The notes under the pieces were generated by a model. The model did not search any database and was not told the origin of the DNA. It worked only from the letters and a program-made list of their open reading frames with translations. 64,000 nucleotides of DNA from Anaerotignum propionicum. Its GTDB lineage: Bacteria; Bacillota; Clostridia; Lachnospirales; Anaerotignaceae. The stretch covers positions 124,001-188,000 of the forward strand of contig NZ_JANGAD010000003.1 of NCBI RefSeq assembly GCF_024461735.1. The letters are read 5' to 3'. The number at the start of each line of letters is the position of its first letter. The first letter of the stretch is position 1. Below, piece by piece: positions 1 to 7,427 of this stretch. Made by a program: the position numbers and the translations under genes.

Positions 1-1
1 A

Positions 2-508
2 GGCCTGCTTTATGATGTTCAAAGTGAATTGGAAAAAGCCTATACATATTATTTAAGTTGCAAACAAGAAGGCATAGCATTTAATAGTTTTTATGTAAGT
101 CAGGAGAGGTCTTTTGTTTGTGAAAACAGCAATATTGTGTGCTTCGATACAACGGTAATAAGAGTGCGTGAAAATAGGGAAGCACAAGATATTGAATTAA
201 GTGACATATTTGATAAAAGGACGGGAGAGCGACTAAATATTTGGGATTTATTTCTATATCCCCAAAGTGAGAGCAAAAATCGATTGGTGGATGCAATAAA
301 AATGGATGATGAAGCTCTGTTAACAGAAATGGAGAAAGCACTTGAGGATGAATTTATTCATCCTTCTTCACGTGGATTGGTGATTACTTTTCCAGAAGGC
401 ACTTTAAAAAGTTTGGATGCTAGTTTTAATATTGAAATTGCGTATGATGATCTTAGAGGTATATTACACAGTTGGGCAATTCCATACCCTAAAGATAAAT
501 TTAAGTGA
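2..508 (+). CDS. Hypothetical protein, C-terminal part (DUF3298/RsiV-like)
   Basis: The frame is open to the left window edge, so the 5' end is missing; the TTG at 29 is probably internal. The visible 168 residues are soluble and acidic. The stretch with GERLNIWDLF followed by VITFPEGTLKS and ending in WAIPYPK resembles the C-terminal fold of DUF3298/RsiV-type extracytoplasmic proteins, where a short IPY tail is common. That match is from memory of the family pattern. No signal peptide can be judged because the N-terminus lies outside. It precedes a metal-regulated island but nothing in it shows a metal role. Confidence 0.5.
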   Translation, partial: GLLYDVQSELEKAYTYYLSCKQEGIAFNSFYVSQERSFVCENSNIVCFDTTVIRVRENREAQDIELSDIFDKRTGERLNIWDLFLYPQSESKNRLVDAIKMDDEALLTEMEKALEDEFIHPSSRGLVITFPEGTLKSLDASFNIEIAYDDLRGILHSWAIPYPKDKFK

Positions 509-570
509 AATTTAGCTTTTCGAAAAGCAGTCTGTTTCGAGCAAAAAACTCATTTTAAGACACTTTGTTA

Positions 571-602
571 TTGACAATCATTTCTAGTTAGTATAAACTA
601 AC
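571..602 (+). promoter_or_regulatory. Promoter with operator palindrome 1 (TTAG-N6-CTAA)
   Basis: A TTGACA -35 lies at 571-576. The palindrome GTTAGT-N4-ACTAAC at 587-602 covers the likely -10 (TATAAA or TAAACT). A repressor bound here would block RNA polymerase. The same palindrome recurs at 752, 4191 and 5616. The core TTAG/CTAA half-sites recall DtxR-family iron boxes, but the spacing differs, so the regulator is unassigned. Confidence 0.6.
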
Positions 603-605
603 ATC

Positions 606-734
606 ATGAATATATATTGTGCTAGATGTATATCAGAAGTACATATTTTTAGAGGAAATAACAGTATAACAGAAAAGTTAAGTAACATTAATTTGGATGA
701 GTACCATAATTATCGAAGGTACTTTCGAATTTAA
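606..734 (+). CDS. Possible 42-residue small protein
   Basis: An ATG-initiated open frame of 42 codons lies just after operator 1 and before operator 2. The predicted peptide begins MNIYCARC, giving a CxxC pair, and is basic at its end. No Shine-Dalgarno sequence is visible before the ATG, and the frame may be chance in AT-rich DNA. It is listed because the promoter at 571 would otherwise drive only a long leader to the Fur-like gene at 826. Confidence 0.2.
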   Translation: MNIYCARCISEVHIFRGNNSITEKLSNINLDEYHNYRRYFRI

Positions 735-751
735 GGGGTAACTGGCCTAGA

Positions 752-767
752 GTTAGTTTTTACTAAC
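752..767. promoter_or_regulatory. Operator palindrome 2 (TTAG-N6-CTAA)
   Basis: A perfect GTTAGT-TTTT-ACTAAC inverted repeat lies about 60 bases before the Fur-like gene. It repeats the arms and spacing of the site at 587. I see no clear promoter around it, so it may be a second binding site for the same repressor. Confidence 0.55.
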
Positions 768-825
768 AAATAAGAGGTGGAAATTTTTATCTAAGAAATT
801 AATGTTGATTACTGTATGTATTTGA

Positions 826-1299
826 ATGATGGAAGGAAAGCGAAGAAAATTGAGTGCGGCTGAAAACTTTAAAACAAAAATGCAAAAGGAAATCATAATT
901 AAAAATTTGAAACGGAATGGACACAGGCTTACAAAGCAACGGTTGACCCTCATAAACATTATCCTTGAAAACAATTGTGCATCATGCAAAGAAATATACT
1001 ATAAAGCATCGAAGGTGGATCGAAAAATTGGAGTAGCCACCACTTATAGAATGATTCGATTATTAGAAGAGATTGGAGCAATCACCAGAGATAATCTTTA
1101 TAAGCTAGAATATAGAATAGAGCGTAACGAAGATAAGTATTGTAACGTGAAGCTGGAGGATGGAAGCATTCACCAAATGCCCCTTAGAGATTTTGAAATT
1201 GCATTAAATGCAGGTATGTCCACCTGCGGCTTTTTTTCTGGGCATCAGGTGGTATCTGTTGAAATGAATGGAGAAAGAATCGAGTGGGAAATAGTATAA
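826..1299 (+). CDS. Fur-family-like transcriptional regulator with altered metal-binding domain
   Basis: The first ~95 residues form a Fur-type winged helix: HRLTKQRLTLINIIL, then CASCKEIYYKA, then GVATTYRMIRLLEEIGAI, the recognition helix region. The C-terminal part does not show the histidine cluster (HHH.H..C..C) that binds regulatory and structural metal in Fur, Zur and PerR. It reads NEDKYCNVKLEDG and ends in a beta-rich MNGERIEWEIV. At 157 residues it is of normal Fur length. Start is uncertain: ATG 826 has no good ribosome site, and ATG 883 is an alternative. Its location upstream of the ATPase unit and behind two palindromes suggests a local iron-responsive regulator, possibly self-controlled. 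Family is seen; ligand and targets are inferred. Confidence 0.75.
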   Translation: MMEGKRRKLSAAENFKTKMQKEIIIKNLKRNGHRLTKQRLTLINIILENNCASCKEIYYKASKVDRKIGVATTYRMIRLLEEIGAITRDNLYKLEYRIERNEDKYCNVKLEDGSIHQMPLRDFEIALNAGMSTCGFFSGHQVVSVEMNGERIEWEIV

Positions 1300-1318
1300 T
1301 ATTTCTCACTTTTTATTT
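1283..1318 (+). terminator. Rho-independent terminator after the Fur-like gene
   Basis: The arms AGTGGGAAATA and TATTTCTCACT pair over 11 positions with one G-U, overlap the stop codon, and are followed by TTTTTATTT. Confidence 0.6.
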
Positions 1319-1344
1319 AAATAATGCCAATTTACCCTAATTAA

Positions 1345-1359
1345 TGATAAAAAATATCA
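1345..1359. promoter_or_regulatory. Fur-box-like 15-mer
   Basis: The 15 bases start TGATAA and end TATCA, and match the Gram-positive 7-1-7 Fur box TGATAATNATTATCA at all but two defined positions. The site lies 17 bases upstream of a good -35 and before the ATPase unit. Iron-Fur repression of this unit is inferred. Confidence 0.5.
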
Positions 1360-1375
1360 ATAAAGGCTGTTGGCT

Positions 1376-1405
1376 TTGACTAACCCCAATCTCCATTGTT
1401 ACTAT
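1376..1405 (+). promoter_or_regulatory. Sigma-A-type promoter of the ferrosome-like unit
   Basis: TTGACT at 1376-1381 and TACTAT at 1400-1405 are 18 bases apart. A 7-bp inverted repeat, TTATCAG-N9-CTGATAA, follows at 1445-1467. It overlaps the ribosome site of the first small gene and could modulate its translation. Confidence 0.55.
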
Positions 1406-1480
1406 GATAAAAATTACAAATAATGCTAGCTGGTACAAAAGCTGTTATCAGAAATAAAAGCTGATAAGGATGTGATTTGA

Positions 1481-1561
1481 TTGAAATATCATAGATTTTG
1501 GGCTTGGGTTTTGGTTTGCAGTTTATTAATGGTAATGTATACAGGATATAAGCATGAATAA
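1481..1561 (+). CDS. 26-residue single-pass membrane peptide
   Basis: A TTG start preceded by AAGGA at 1466-1470 opens a 26-codon frame. The peptide is MKYHRFWAWVLVCSLLMV followed by MYTGYKHE: a short basic N-terminus, one hydrophobic helix and a charged tail. It ends 14 bases before the next gene, which has its own AGGAGG, so it looks like the first member of the unit with the small membrane protein and the P-type ATPase. It is too short for ordinary gene callers. C. difficile ferrosome operons also carry small genes ahead of fezA and fezB (recalled from the literature); whether this is equivalent to one of them is unknown. Confidence 0.6.
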   Translation: MKYHRFWAWVLVCSLLMVMYTGYKHE

Positions 1562-1575
1562 TAGGAGGGTTTTAT

Positions 1576-1875
1576 ATGTTTGATTTTGTGAATGAATCTA
1601 AAATAAGAAAGGCGGCGTATTTTGCAGGGGGAGTTCTGTTTGGCACCGCTGGGATTAAACTCCTTGCCAGCAAGGATGCAAAAAAAGTATACGTAAATAG
1701 TCTTGCGGCGGCATTGCGGGTTAAAGAGGGTGTCATGAAAACAGCGGTTACTATTCAGGAAAATGCGGAGGATATCCTTGCAGAGGCAAATCAAATAAAT
1801 GAAGAGCGAATGGAAGAGGAGCTGGCATTTGAAGATAAGGCTTTTAAGGACTGGGAAGAGCAGGAAGAAAAATAA
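1576..1875 (+). CDS. Small glycine-rich membrane protein, FezA-like (DUF6110 type)
   Basis: This 99-residue protein has an N-terminal hydrophobic segment (about residues 14-31) with spaced glycines, AGGVLFGTAGIKLLAS, a glycine-zipper pattern. A long helical, strongly acidic tail (residues 45-99, many Glu) follows and is likely a coiled coil. It starts 14 bases after the 26-residue peptide, behind AGGAGG, and lies 63 bases before the P1B ATPase. Small membrane proteins of this layout accompany P1B-6 ATPases in clostridia; in C. difficile the membrane protein FezA is required with FezB to form ferrosomes. Pairing and topology are seen. The FezA role is inferred from context. Confidence 0.65.
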   Translation: MFDFVNESKIRKAAYFAGGVLFGTAGIKLLASKDAKKVYVNSLAAALRVKEGVMKTAVTIQENAEDILAEANQINEERMEEELAFEDKAFKDWEEQEEK

Positions 1876-1938
1876 TCAAAAGAATAAATTCTGTACGGGG
1901 CTGAATTTTGAAACAGCTCCGTTTTTGGAGGTGGGGCT

Positions 1939-4017
1939 GTGGAATTTAGAATACAGCATGAAATAAAAGGACGTATTCGGGTGCATTTATTTCAGAGATA
2001 TATGACGTATGAGCAGGCAGACCTTTTACAGTATTACTTTAGTTCACTGAAAGATGTAGTGAATGCCAAGGTATACGAGCGAACAGCAGATATGACTTTA
2101 TACTATGTTGGCGATAGAGGAAATGTTTTAAAAGCATTACAGCAGTTTACATATGAAAAGGCAGAAAAGTACAATCCATTTATTGGCAATTCTGGACGAC
2201 AACTAAACGCCGAGAATTTTGAAAAATTGGTGCAAAAGGTTGTATTTCGTTATGTTAGGAAGCTTTTTTTACCCCAACCATTCATGATCGCTTTTACCGG
2301 ATATCGTTCCTTGGGCTATATGAAAAAAGGATTCCATGGGTTAAGAAAAAGACGGCTCGAGGTTTCAGTATTAGATGCCGTTGCAATTGGCGTTTCTATG
2401 GCCATAGGAGAATTTAATACAGCCGGGTCTATCATGTTTTTACTTGGAATCGGTGAAATTATGGAGGAATGGACTCATAAAAAATCGGTGAGCGATTTGG
2501 CTAGGAGTATGTCTCTAAATACAAATAAGGCTTGGTTTGTGAAAGATGGACAGGAAATTTTGGTGGATACTATCGATATTCAATTGAACGATAGGGTATT
2601 GGTTCGTATGGGGAACATCATTCCTTTTGATGGTACGGTGGTTTCTGGGGAAGCTTTGGTCAATCAAGCTTCCTTAACAGGGGAAGCTTTACCGGTAAAA
2701 AAGGAAGCAGATGGCTATGTTTATGCCGGTACTGTGGTGGAAGAAGGGGAAATTACCCTTCAAGTAAAAGCAGTCTCCGGGGCAACACGCTATGAAAAAA
2801 TAGTAAGGATGATTGAGGATTCTGAAAAGCTGAAATCTAAGGCTGAAAGCAAAGCGGAGCATTTGGCGGATAGATTGGTGCCATATACCTTACTTGGGGC
2901 AGCAGCAGCTTGGCTGGTCACAAGAAATGTGGCAAAGGCAATGACTATTTTGATGGTAGATTTTTCTTGTGCGTTAAAGCTAGCCATGCCTATTTCTGTG
3001 CTCTCTGCAATTCGAGAAGCCAGCCATCACAATATCACAGTAAAGGGTGGCAAATATCTTGAGGCTATGGCAGAGGCTACTACCATTGTGTTTGACAAAA
3101 CAGGAACGCTGACAAAGGCAAAACCCACCGTAAAGGAAGTAATACCCTTCGGCGAGGGCACAGCAGATGAAATGCTTCGCATTGCAGCTTGTTTGGAAGA
3201 GCACTTTCCTCATTCCATGGCAAAGGCGGTTGTGCAGGCGGCGAAGGAAAAGAACCTTGAGCATGAAGAGATGCATACTAAAGTGGAATACATTGTTGCC
3301 CATGGCATCACATCTTTTATTGATGGCAAGCGGGTTATCATAGGGAGTCATCATTTCGTTTTTGAAGACGAAGGGAGCGAAATTGCCCCACAGCATATTG
3401 AAAAATATGACGCTCTATCACCGGAATTTACCCATCTTTTTTTAGCCATAGAAAGCACCTTGGCGGCTGTTATTTGCATAGAGGATCCTATTCGTGAAGA
3501 GGCTTGGGATGTGGTTCAGCAGTTGAAAAACAATGGAATCCATTCTGTGGTTATGATGACGGGAGATAGTGAACGTACCGCCGCCGCTGTGGCAAAAAAA
3601 GTGGGTATTGACCAGTATTATTCTGAGGTTTTGCCCGAGGATAAAGCAAGATTTGTGGAGGAAGAGAAAAAAGCAGGAAAAACAGTCATTATGATTGGGG
3701 ATGGAATTAACGATTCCCCTGCTCTTTCTGCCGCTGATATTGGCATTGCAATCAGTGACGGAGCAGAAATTGCCAGAGAGATTGCCGATGTTACCATCGC
3801 CGCAGATAATTTATATGAAATTGTTAAGCTAAAGCAGATAAGCAATTGTTTACAAAAAAGGATACAATATAATTATAGAGCCATAGTGGGTATCAACACC
3901 GCTTTAATTTTTCTGGGGTTAAGCGGATGCATACAGTCAACTACCTCTGCATTATTGCATAATACCTCAACGCTGCTGATCAGCGTAAAGGATATGCAGA
4001 ATTTGTTACCATGTTAG
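1939..4017 (+). CDS. P1B-6-type metal ATPase, FezB-like (ferrosome candidate)
   Basis: This 692-residue P-type ATPase starts at GTG 1939 behind GGAGGTGGG. It has the A-domain TGE at 248-250, the phosphorylation site DKTGT at 386-390 (D386), and the hinge GDGIND at 587-592. The metal-site motif before the P-domain is SCA (343-345, in DFSCALKL), not CPC, SPC or TPC; SCA is the P1B-6 hallmark as I recall it. There is no CxxC metal-binding domain. Instead the N-terminus carries an arginine motif, GRIRVH (11-16), as described for ferrosome FezB proteins. Such enzymes load iron into membrane-bound ferrosome granules. The preceding Fur-box-like site, the small membrane protein and the adjacent siderophore-type transporter support an iron substrate. 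ATPase class is well supported; ferrosome function is inferred. Confidence 0.85.
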   Translation: MEFRIQHEIKGRIRVHLFQRYMTYEQADLLQYYFSSLKDVVNAKVYERTADMTLYYVGDRGNVLKALQQFTYEKAEKYNPFIGNSGRQLNAENFEKLVQKVVFRYVRKLFLPQPFMIAFTGYRSLGYMKKGFHGLRKRRLEVSVLDAVAIGVSMAIGEFNTAGSIMFLLGIGEIMEEWTHKKSVSDLARSMSLNTNKAWFVKDGQEILVDTIDIQLNDRVLVRMGNIIPFDGTVVSGEALVNQASLTGEALPVKKEADGYVYAGTVVEEGEITLQVKAVSGATRYEKIVRMIEDSEKLKSKAESKAEHLADRLVPYTLLGAAAAWLVTRNVAKAMTILMVDFSCALKLAMPISVLSAIREASHHNITVKGGKYLEAMAEATTIVFDKTGTLTKAKPTVKEVIPFGEGTADEMLRIAACLEEHFPHSMAKAVVQAAKEKNLEHEEMHTKVEYIVAHGITSFIDGKRVIIGSHHFVFEDEGSEIAPQHIEKYDALSPEFTHLFLAIESTLAAVICIEDPIREEAWDVVQQLKNNGIHSVVMMTGDSERTAAAVAKKVGIDQYYSEVLPEDKARFVEEEKKAGKTVIMIGDGINDSPALSAADIGIAISDGAEIAREIADVTIAADNLYEIVKLKQISNCLQKRIQYNYRAIVGINTALIFLGLSGCIQSTTSALLHNTSTLLISVKDMQNLLPC

Positions 4018-4045
4018 ACTTTTAGAGCTTTAGTTTACTTTGTAG

Positions 4046-4090
4046 GCTGAGCCATGGCAAATATTATTATTTGCTATGGTTCAGCTTTGT
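4046..4090 (+). terminator. Terminator of the P-type ATPase unit
   Basis: Seventeen-base arms (4046-4062 and 4069-4085) pair with two G-U positions around a six-base loop, followed by TTTGTTTG. Confidence 0.7.
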
Positions 4091-4153
4091 TTGTAAGTTT
4101 TTGAAAGGGGGAAATGTGGGGTTTGGCATGATTGAAGCGCAGAGCTTGAAGCC

Positions 4154-4206
4154 TTGACATAATAAGAGATAGGGGGTAACATGGAATAAAGTTAGTTGCA
4201 ACTAAT
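4154..4206 (+). promoter_or_regulatory. Promoter and operator palindrome 3 of the AraC gene
   Basis: TTGACA (4154-4159) and TAACAT (4177-4182) are 17 bases apart. The palindrome GTTAGT-TGCA-ACTAAT at 4191-4206 lies at the expected transcription start. It repeats the sites at 587, 752 and 5616. Confidence 0.6.
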
Positions 4207-4348
4207 TTAATGAACATTAATATTAGAAAAGTGATAGTAAGATATTTTAGTATTGGGAACATCATTATCGTTCAGAGAAATAATTACCCTTTATTATTAA
4301 GGGTCAATATCAAAAAAAGAGGCAAATATATTTGAAAGGGGAAGGGAA

Positions 4349-5359
4349 GTGGAACACATGACTGCTACGGAAAGAGAAAAAAATATATATGGCTGTTCAG
4401 TGCAGGTTGTATCACGCTCAGAAGAACAGATTGTGTATAAGCTGAAAGATAAATCAGGGGATGTGCTCATGACAAGCTATCAGATTTTTCCGGGAGTTGA
4501 ACTAATCTATAATGATGTTCATGCAAAAAGATGCTATGTTGAGCGAGCACCTTTTGGAAATTATTTAGAAATCAATCATTGCCGTGAAGGGCGTATTGAG
4601 TTCGCATTTCATGATGATTATTTTTACTTAACAAAAGGTGACTTTTCTTTGAATGTAAAACATGAATCTCCCCATGAATCGTATTTTCCCATTAGTCATT
4701 ACCATGGAGTTTCTGTTTTGATTGATCTCGATCGGGCTCCAAGAAATTTGAATTCTATTCTGGGGGATATTGATGTTTGCCCGGAAGAATTGGCAGATAA
4801 GTTTTGTAAAGACAGCTTTTGTTTCATTGCCCGCCCCACAGCAAAATTGGAGCATTTATTCTCGGAATTATATTCTGTTCCCAACAATATTCGAAAAGGA
4901 TTTTTTAAAATTAAGGTGTTGGAGTTGTTATTACACCTGTTTCATTACGAGGATACTTCCCAGAATGAAATTAACAAAAGAAGTGTAAAAAAATCAAGTG
5001 TAAATCTGGCGAAAAATGTATGCAATTATCTGACGGAGCACATGGATAGTCATATTACCATTTCAGAGCTTGGAGAGATATTTCTAGTGTCTCAAACCAC
5101 ACTGAAAAAAAGCTTTAAGGATGTTTACGGTGTTTCTATATATTCTTACATTCGTAGTCAAAAAATGCAGGTGGCTGCTTTGCTATTACGCCAGACGGAG
5201 TGTACAGTTTTAGAAATAGCGGGAAAATGCGGTTATGATAATGGGAGCAAATTTGCTTGTGCTTTTAAAAATGTGATTGGAATGCCCCCAAATGAATATA
5301 GAAATACCCATGTGGAGGAAGATATTTTGCATTTTGGAGCTGTGTATGTTCAGAAATAG
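4349..5359 (+). CDS. AraC-family regulator (PchR/YbtA type)
   Basis: This 336-residue protein has an N-terminal ligand domain and a C-terminal pair of helix-turn-helix motifs over about residues 225-320: ITISELGEIFLVSQTTLKKS, then ECTVLEIAGKCGYDNGSKFA and the AraC end motif PNEYR. The start chosen is GTG 4349, eight bases after GAAAGGGG; ATG 4358 is possible. AraC proteins of this arrangement next to exporter-fold siderophore transporters usually sense the ferric siderophore and activate its uptake genes. Its own promoter and that of the ABC genes share the TTAG-N6-CTAA palindrome, so both are probably derepressed together. Ligand is not known. Confidence 0.85.
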   Translation: MEHMTATEREKNIYGCSVQVVSRSEEQIVYKLKDKSGDVLMTSYQIFPGVELIYNDVHAKRCYVERAPFGNYLEINHCREGRIEFAFHDDYFYLTKGDFSLNVKHESPHESYFPISHYHGVSVLIDLDRAPRNLNSILGDIDVCPEELADKFCKDSFCFIARPTAKLEHLFSELYSVPNNIRKGFFKIKVLELLLHLFHYEDTSQNEINKRSVKKSSVNLAKNVCNYLTEHMDSHITISELGEIFLVSQTTLKKSFKDVYGVSIYSYIRSQKMQVAALLLRQTECTVLEIAGKCGYDNGSKFACAFKNVIGMPPNEYRNTHVEEDILHFGAVYVQK

Positions 5360-5571
5360 GGAGAAACGAAGGAATACAATATTATGTTCAAAGAAAAGGG
5401 GTTTAACACTTTCCTTTGAAGCTATTGTGGCATTAACACACCTTGTTCAAAAGCTTATAACTCAAAAAGCTATTCTCGCTTTTATTTCAAAGCTTTAGAG
5501 AGTATGAAATTTGCCCATTTGGAGTTATAAATAACACAAACGGAGCGGATTTTAAGGCTGGATTGGTTTAA

Positions 5572-5612
5572 GATGATAAAAGTGACGCCCTAGGGTGTCT
5601 CATATATCATTT
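5572..5612 (+). terminator. Imperfect hairpin before the ABC operon
   Basis: An inner stem GACGCCC-TA-GGGTGTC (one G-U) sits inside weaker ATGATA/TATCAT arms. It may end the AraC transcript or act as a leader element. The T-run after it is short. Confidence 0.3.
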
Positions 5613-5615
5613 TGG

Positions 5616-5631
5616 GTTAGTTGTGGCTAAT
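5616..5631. promoter_or_regulatory. Operator palindrome 4 (TTAG-N6-CTAA)
   Basis: GTTAGT-TGTG-GCTAAT, with one base changed in the right arm, lies 20 bases before the first ABC gene. It has the spacing of the other three sites. Confidence 0.5.
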
Positions 5632-5651
5632 CTTAGGAAAGAGGGTTATAA

Positions 5652-7427
5652 ATGAAAAAGCAATCAGATATGTCAAAATTATTTGAATATGCAGGGAATT
5701 TTAAATACCTAACAATGTTATCGTGGGTATTATCTGCCGCCAGTGCACTGGTGGCACTTCTTCCATTTGTGTATATATGGAAGTTCATCAAAGAGGTATT
5801 GGATGTTGCGCCAAATTTTAATCAAGCTGTCAATTTGGTACATAACGGTTGGATGGCTGTTTTATTTGCGGCTTTATCTATGATTATTTATATTGGAGCA
5901 TTAATGAGCTCTCATATCGCCGCATTTCGTGTACAATCCAATATTCGTTCCCAGGCCATGGGGCACATCACAACCTTACCACTAGGGTTTATGGACGGTA
6001 TTGGTAGTGGTAAAATGCGTAAGATTATCAATGAATCCAGTGCGGCTACAGAATCTTTTTTGGCACATCAACTGCCTGATACCTTTGGTGCCCTAGCAAC
6101 TCCATTGGGACTATTGTTTCTTTTATTGTATTTTGATTGGAGGCTGGGTTTGTTAAGCTTAATTCCCATTGTAATTTCCTTTGTTATTATGGGATTAATG
6201 GCGGGCCCATCTATGAAAGGCAGAATGGAGGAATATCAAAATGCTCTTGACCAAATGTCTAACGAAGCTGTGGAATATGTGCGTGGTATTCCCGTGGTAA
6301 AAACCTTTGGGCAGTCAGTTTTCTCCTTCAAACGCTTCAAGGCTTCCATTGAAAACTATGAAAAATGGGTACTGTCTTATACAAAGGAATTACGCCTGCC
6401 CATGCTTTGCTATACCACAGCAATCAATGGGGTGTTTGCTGTTTTAATTGGTGGGGCATTGTTTTTCACATCCCATAGTGTTTCAAATGAATTTCTTCTA
6501 AATCTACTTTTTTATATTATTATTACACCGATTATCACTGTAACCCTAAACAAGATTATGTATGCAAGTGAAAATAAAATGGTAGTAGCGGATGCTTTAC
6601 AGCGCATCGAGAGTGTCATGGAGCTACAACCCTTGGTAGAGACTGAAAATCCTAAGCATCCAAAAAACAATTCTATTTCCTTACGGGATGTATCCTTCCG
6701 TTATAAGGATACCAAGAGGAATGCTCTGGATGGAATTAACTTGAACATTGCCAGTGGGGAGGTTGTTGCTTTTGTGGGGCCTTCCGGTGGAGGAAAAACC
6801 ACGCTAGCCAGCATTATCGCAAGGTTTTGGGATGTAAATGAGGGAGAGGTTTGTGTTGGTGGCGTGAATGTGAAGGAGATAGGAAAAAAAGAATTGATGG
6901 ATACGGTTTCCTTCGTATTTCAGGATAGCCGCCTTTTGAAGGCTTCTATACTGGACAATGTGCGCATGGGAAGACCCGATGCTTCCAGAGAAGCAGTATT
7001 AAGGGCACTTCATGCCGCACAATGCGAAGATATTATTGAAAAATTACCTAATGGTATAGATACTGTGATTGGTGCAAAGGGTGTATATCTTTCCGGTGGA
7101 GAGCAGCAACGTATTTCTATTGCAAGGGTTATGTTGAAGAATGCTCCTATCTTAATTTTGGATGAGGCGACAGCCTTTGCTGACCCTGATAATGAAGCAA
7201 AGGTTCAGAAAGCCTTTTCTGAATTGTCAAAAGGGAAAACGGTCATTATGATTGCCCATCGCCTTTCTACCGTTACCAATGCCCATCGTATTTTCGTTTT
7301 AAAGGACGGAAAGATTTACGAGTCTGGCGGCCATGATGAATTGATGAATGATTCCGTTCTTTATGCACAAATGTGGCAGGAATATAACCGTGCCGCTCAG
7401 TGGAAAGTAGGTGTTATCAATGATTAA
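5652..7427 (+). CDS. ABC half-transporter, permease fused to ATPase (siderophore-uptake type, subunit 1)
   Basis: This 591-residue protein has about six N-terminal membrane helices (to ~residue 310), then an ATPase domain. Walker A is GPSGGGKTT at about 376, the signature LSGGEQQR is near 480, and Walker B ILILDEATAFAD with the H-loop AHRLST follows. It starts at ATG behind GAAAGAGGG. The next gene overlaps its end by 17 bases and encodes the partner. Pairs of this exporter-fold type with an AraC gene (YbtPQ, IrtAB) import ferric siderophores. Multidrug export is the main alternative. The iron reading rests on neighbours and the shared palindrome. Confidence 0.8.
   Translation: MKKQSDMSKLFEYAGNFKYLTMLSWVLSAASALVALLPFVYIWKFIKEVLDVAPNFNQAVNLVHNGWMAVLFAALSMIIYIGALMSSHIAAFRVQSNIRSQAMGHITTLPLGFMDGIGSGKMRKIINESSAATESFLAHQLPDTFGALATPLGLLFLLLYFDWRLGLLSLIPIVISFVIMGLMAGPSMKGRMEEYQNALDQMSNEAVEYVRGIPVVKTFGQSVFSFKRFKASIENYEKWVLSYTKELRLPMLCYTTAINGVFAVLIGGALFFTSHSVSNEFLLNLLFYIIITPIITVTLNKIMYASENKMVVADALQRIESVMELQPLVETENPKHPKNNSISLRDVSFRYKDTKRNALDGINLNIASGEVVAFVGPSGGGKTTLASIIARFWDVNEGEVCVGGVNVKEIGKKELMDTVSFVFQDSRLLKASILDNVRMGRPDASREAVLRALHAAQCEDIIEKLPNGIDTVIGAKGVYLSGGEQQRISIARVMLKNAPILILDEATAFADPDNEAKVQKAFSELSKGKTVIMIAHRLSTVTNAHRIFVLKDGKIYESGGHDELMNDSVLYAQMWQEYNRAAQWKVGVIND

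Noticed and set aside
2964..3000. SCA motif read as a degenerate CPC of a copper ATPase
   Set aside because: There is no Pro in the motif and no CxxC domain, and flanking DFSCALKL fits the P1B-6 pattern better.
5277..5498. Open frame overlapping the end of the AraC gene and the spacer after it
   Set aside because: No ribosome site, low-complexity residue make-up, and most of it is an alternate frame of the AraC gene.
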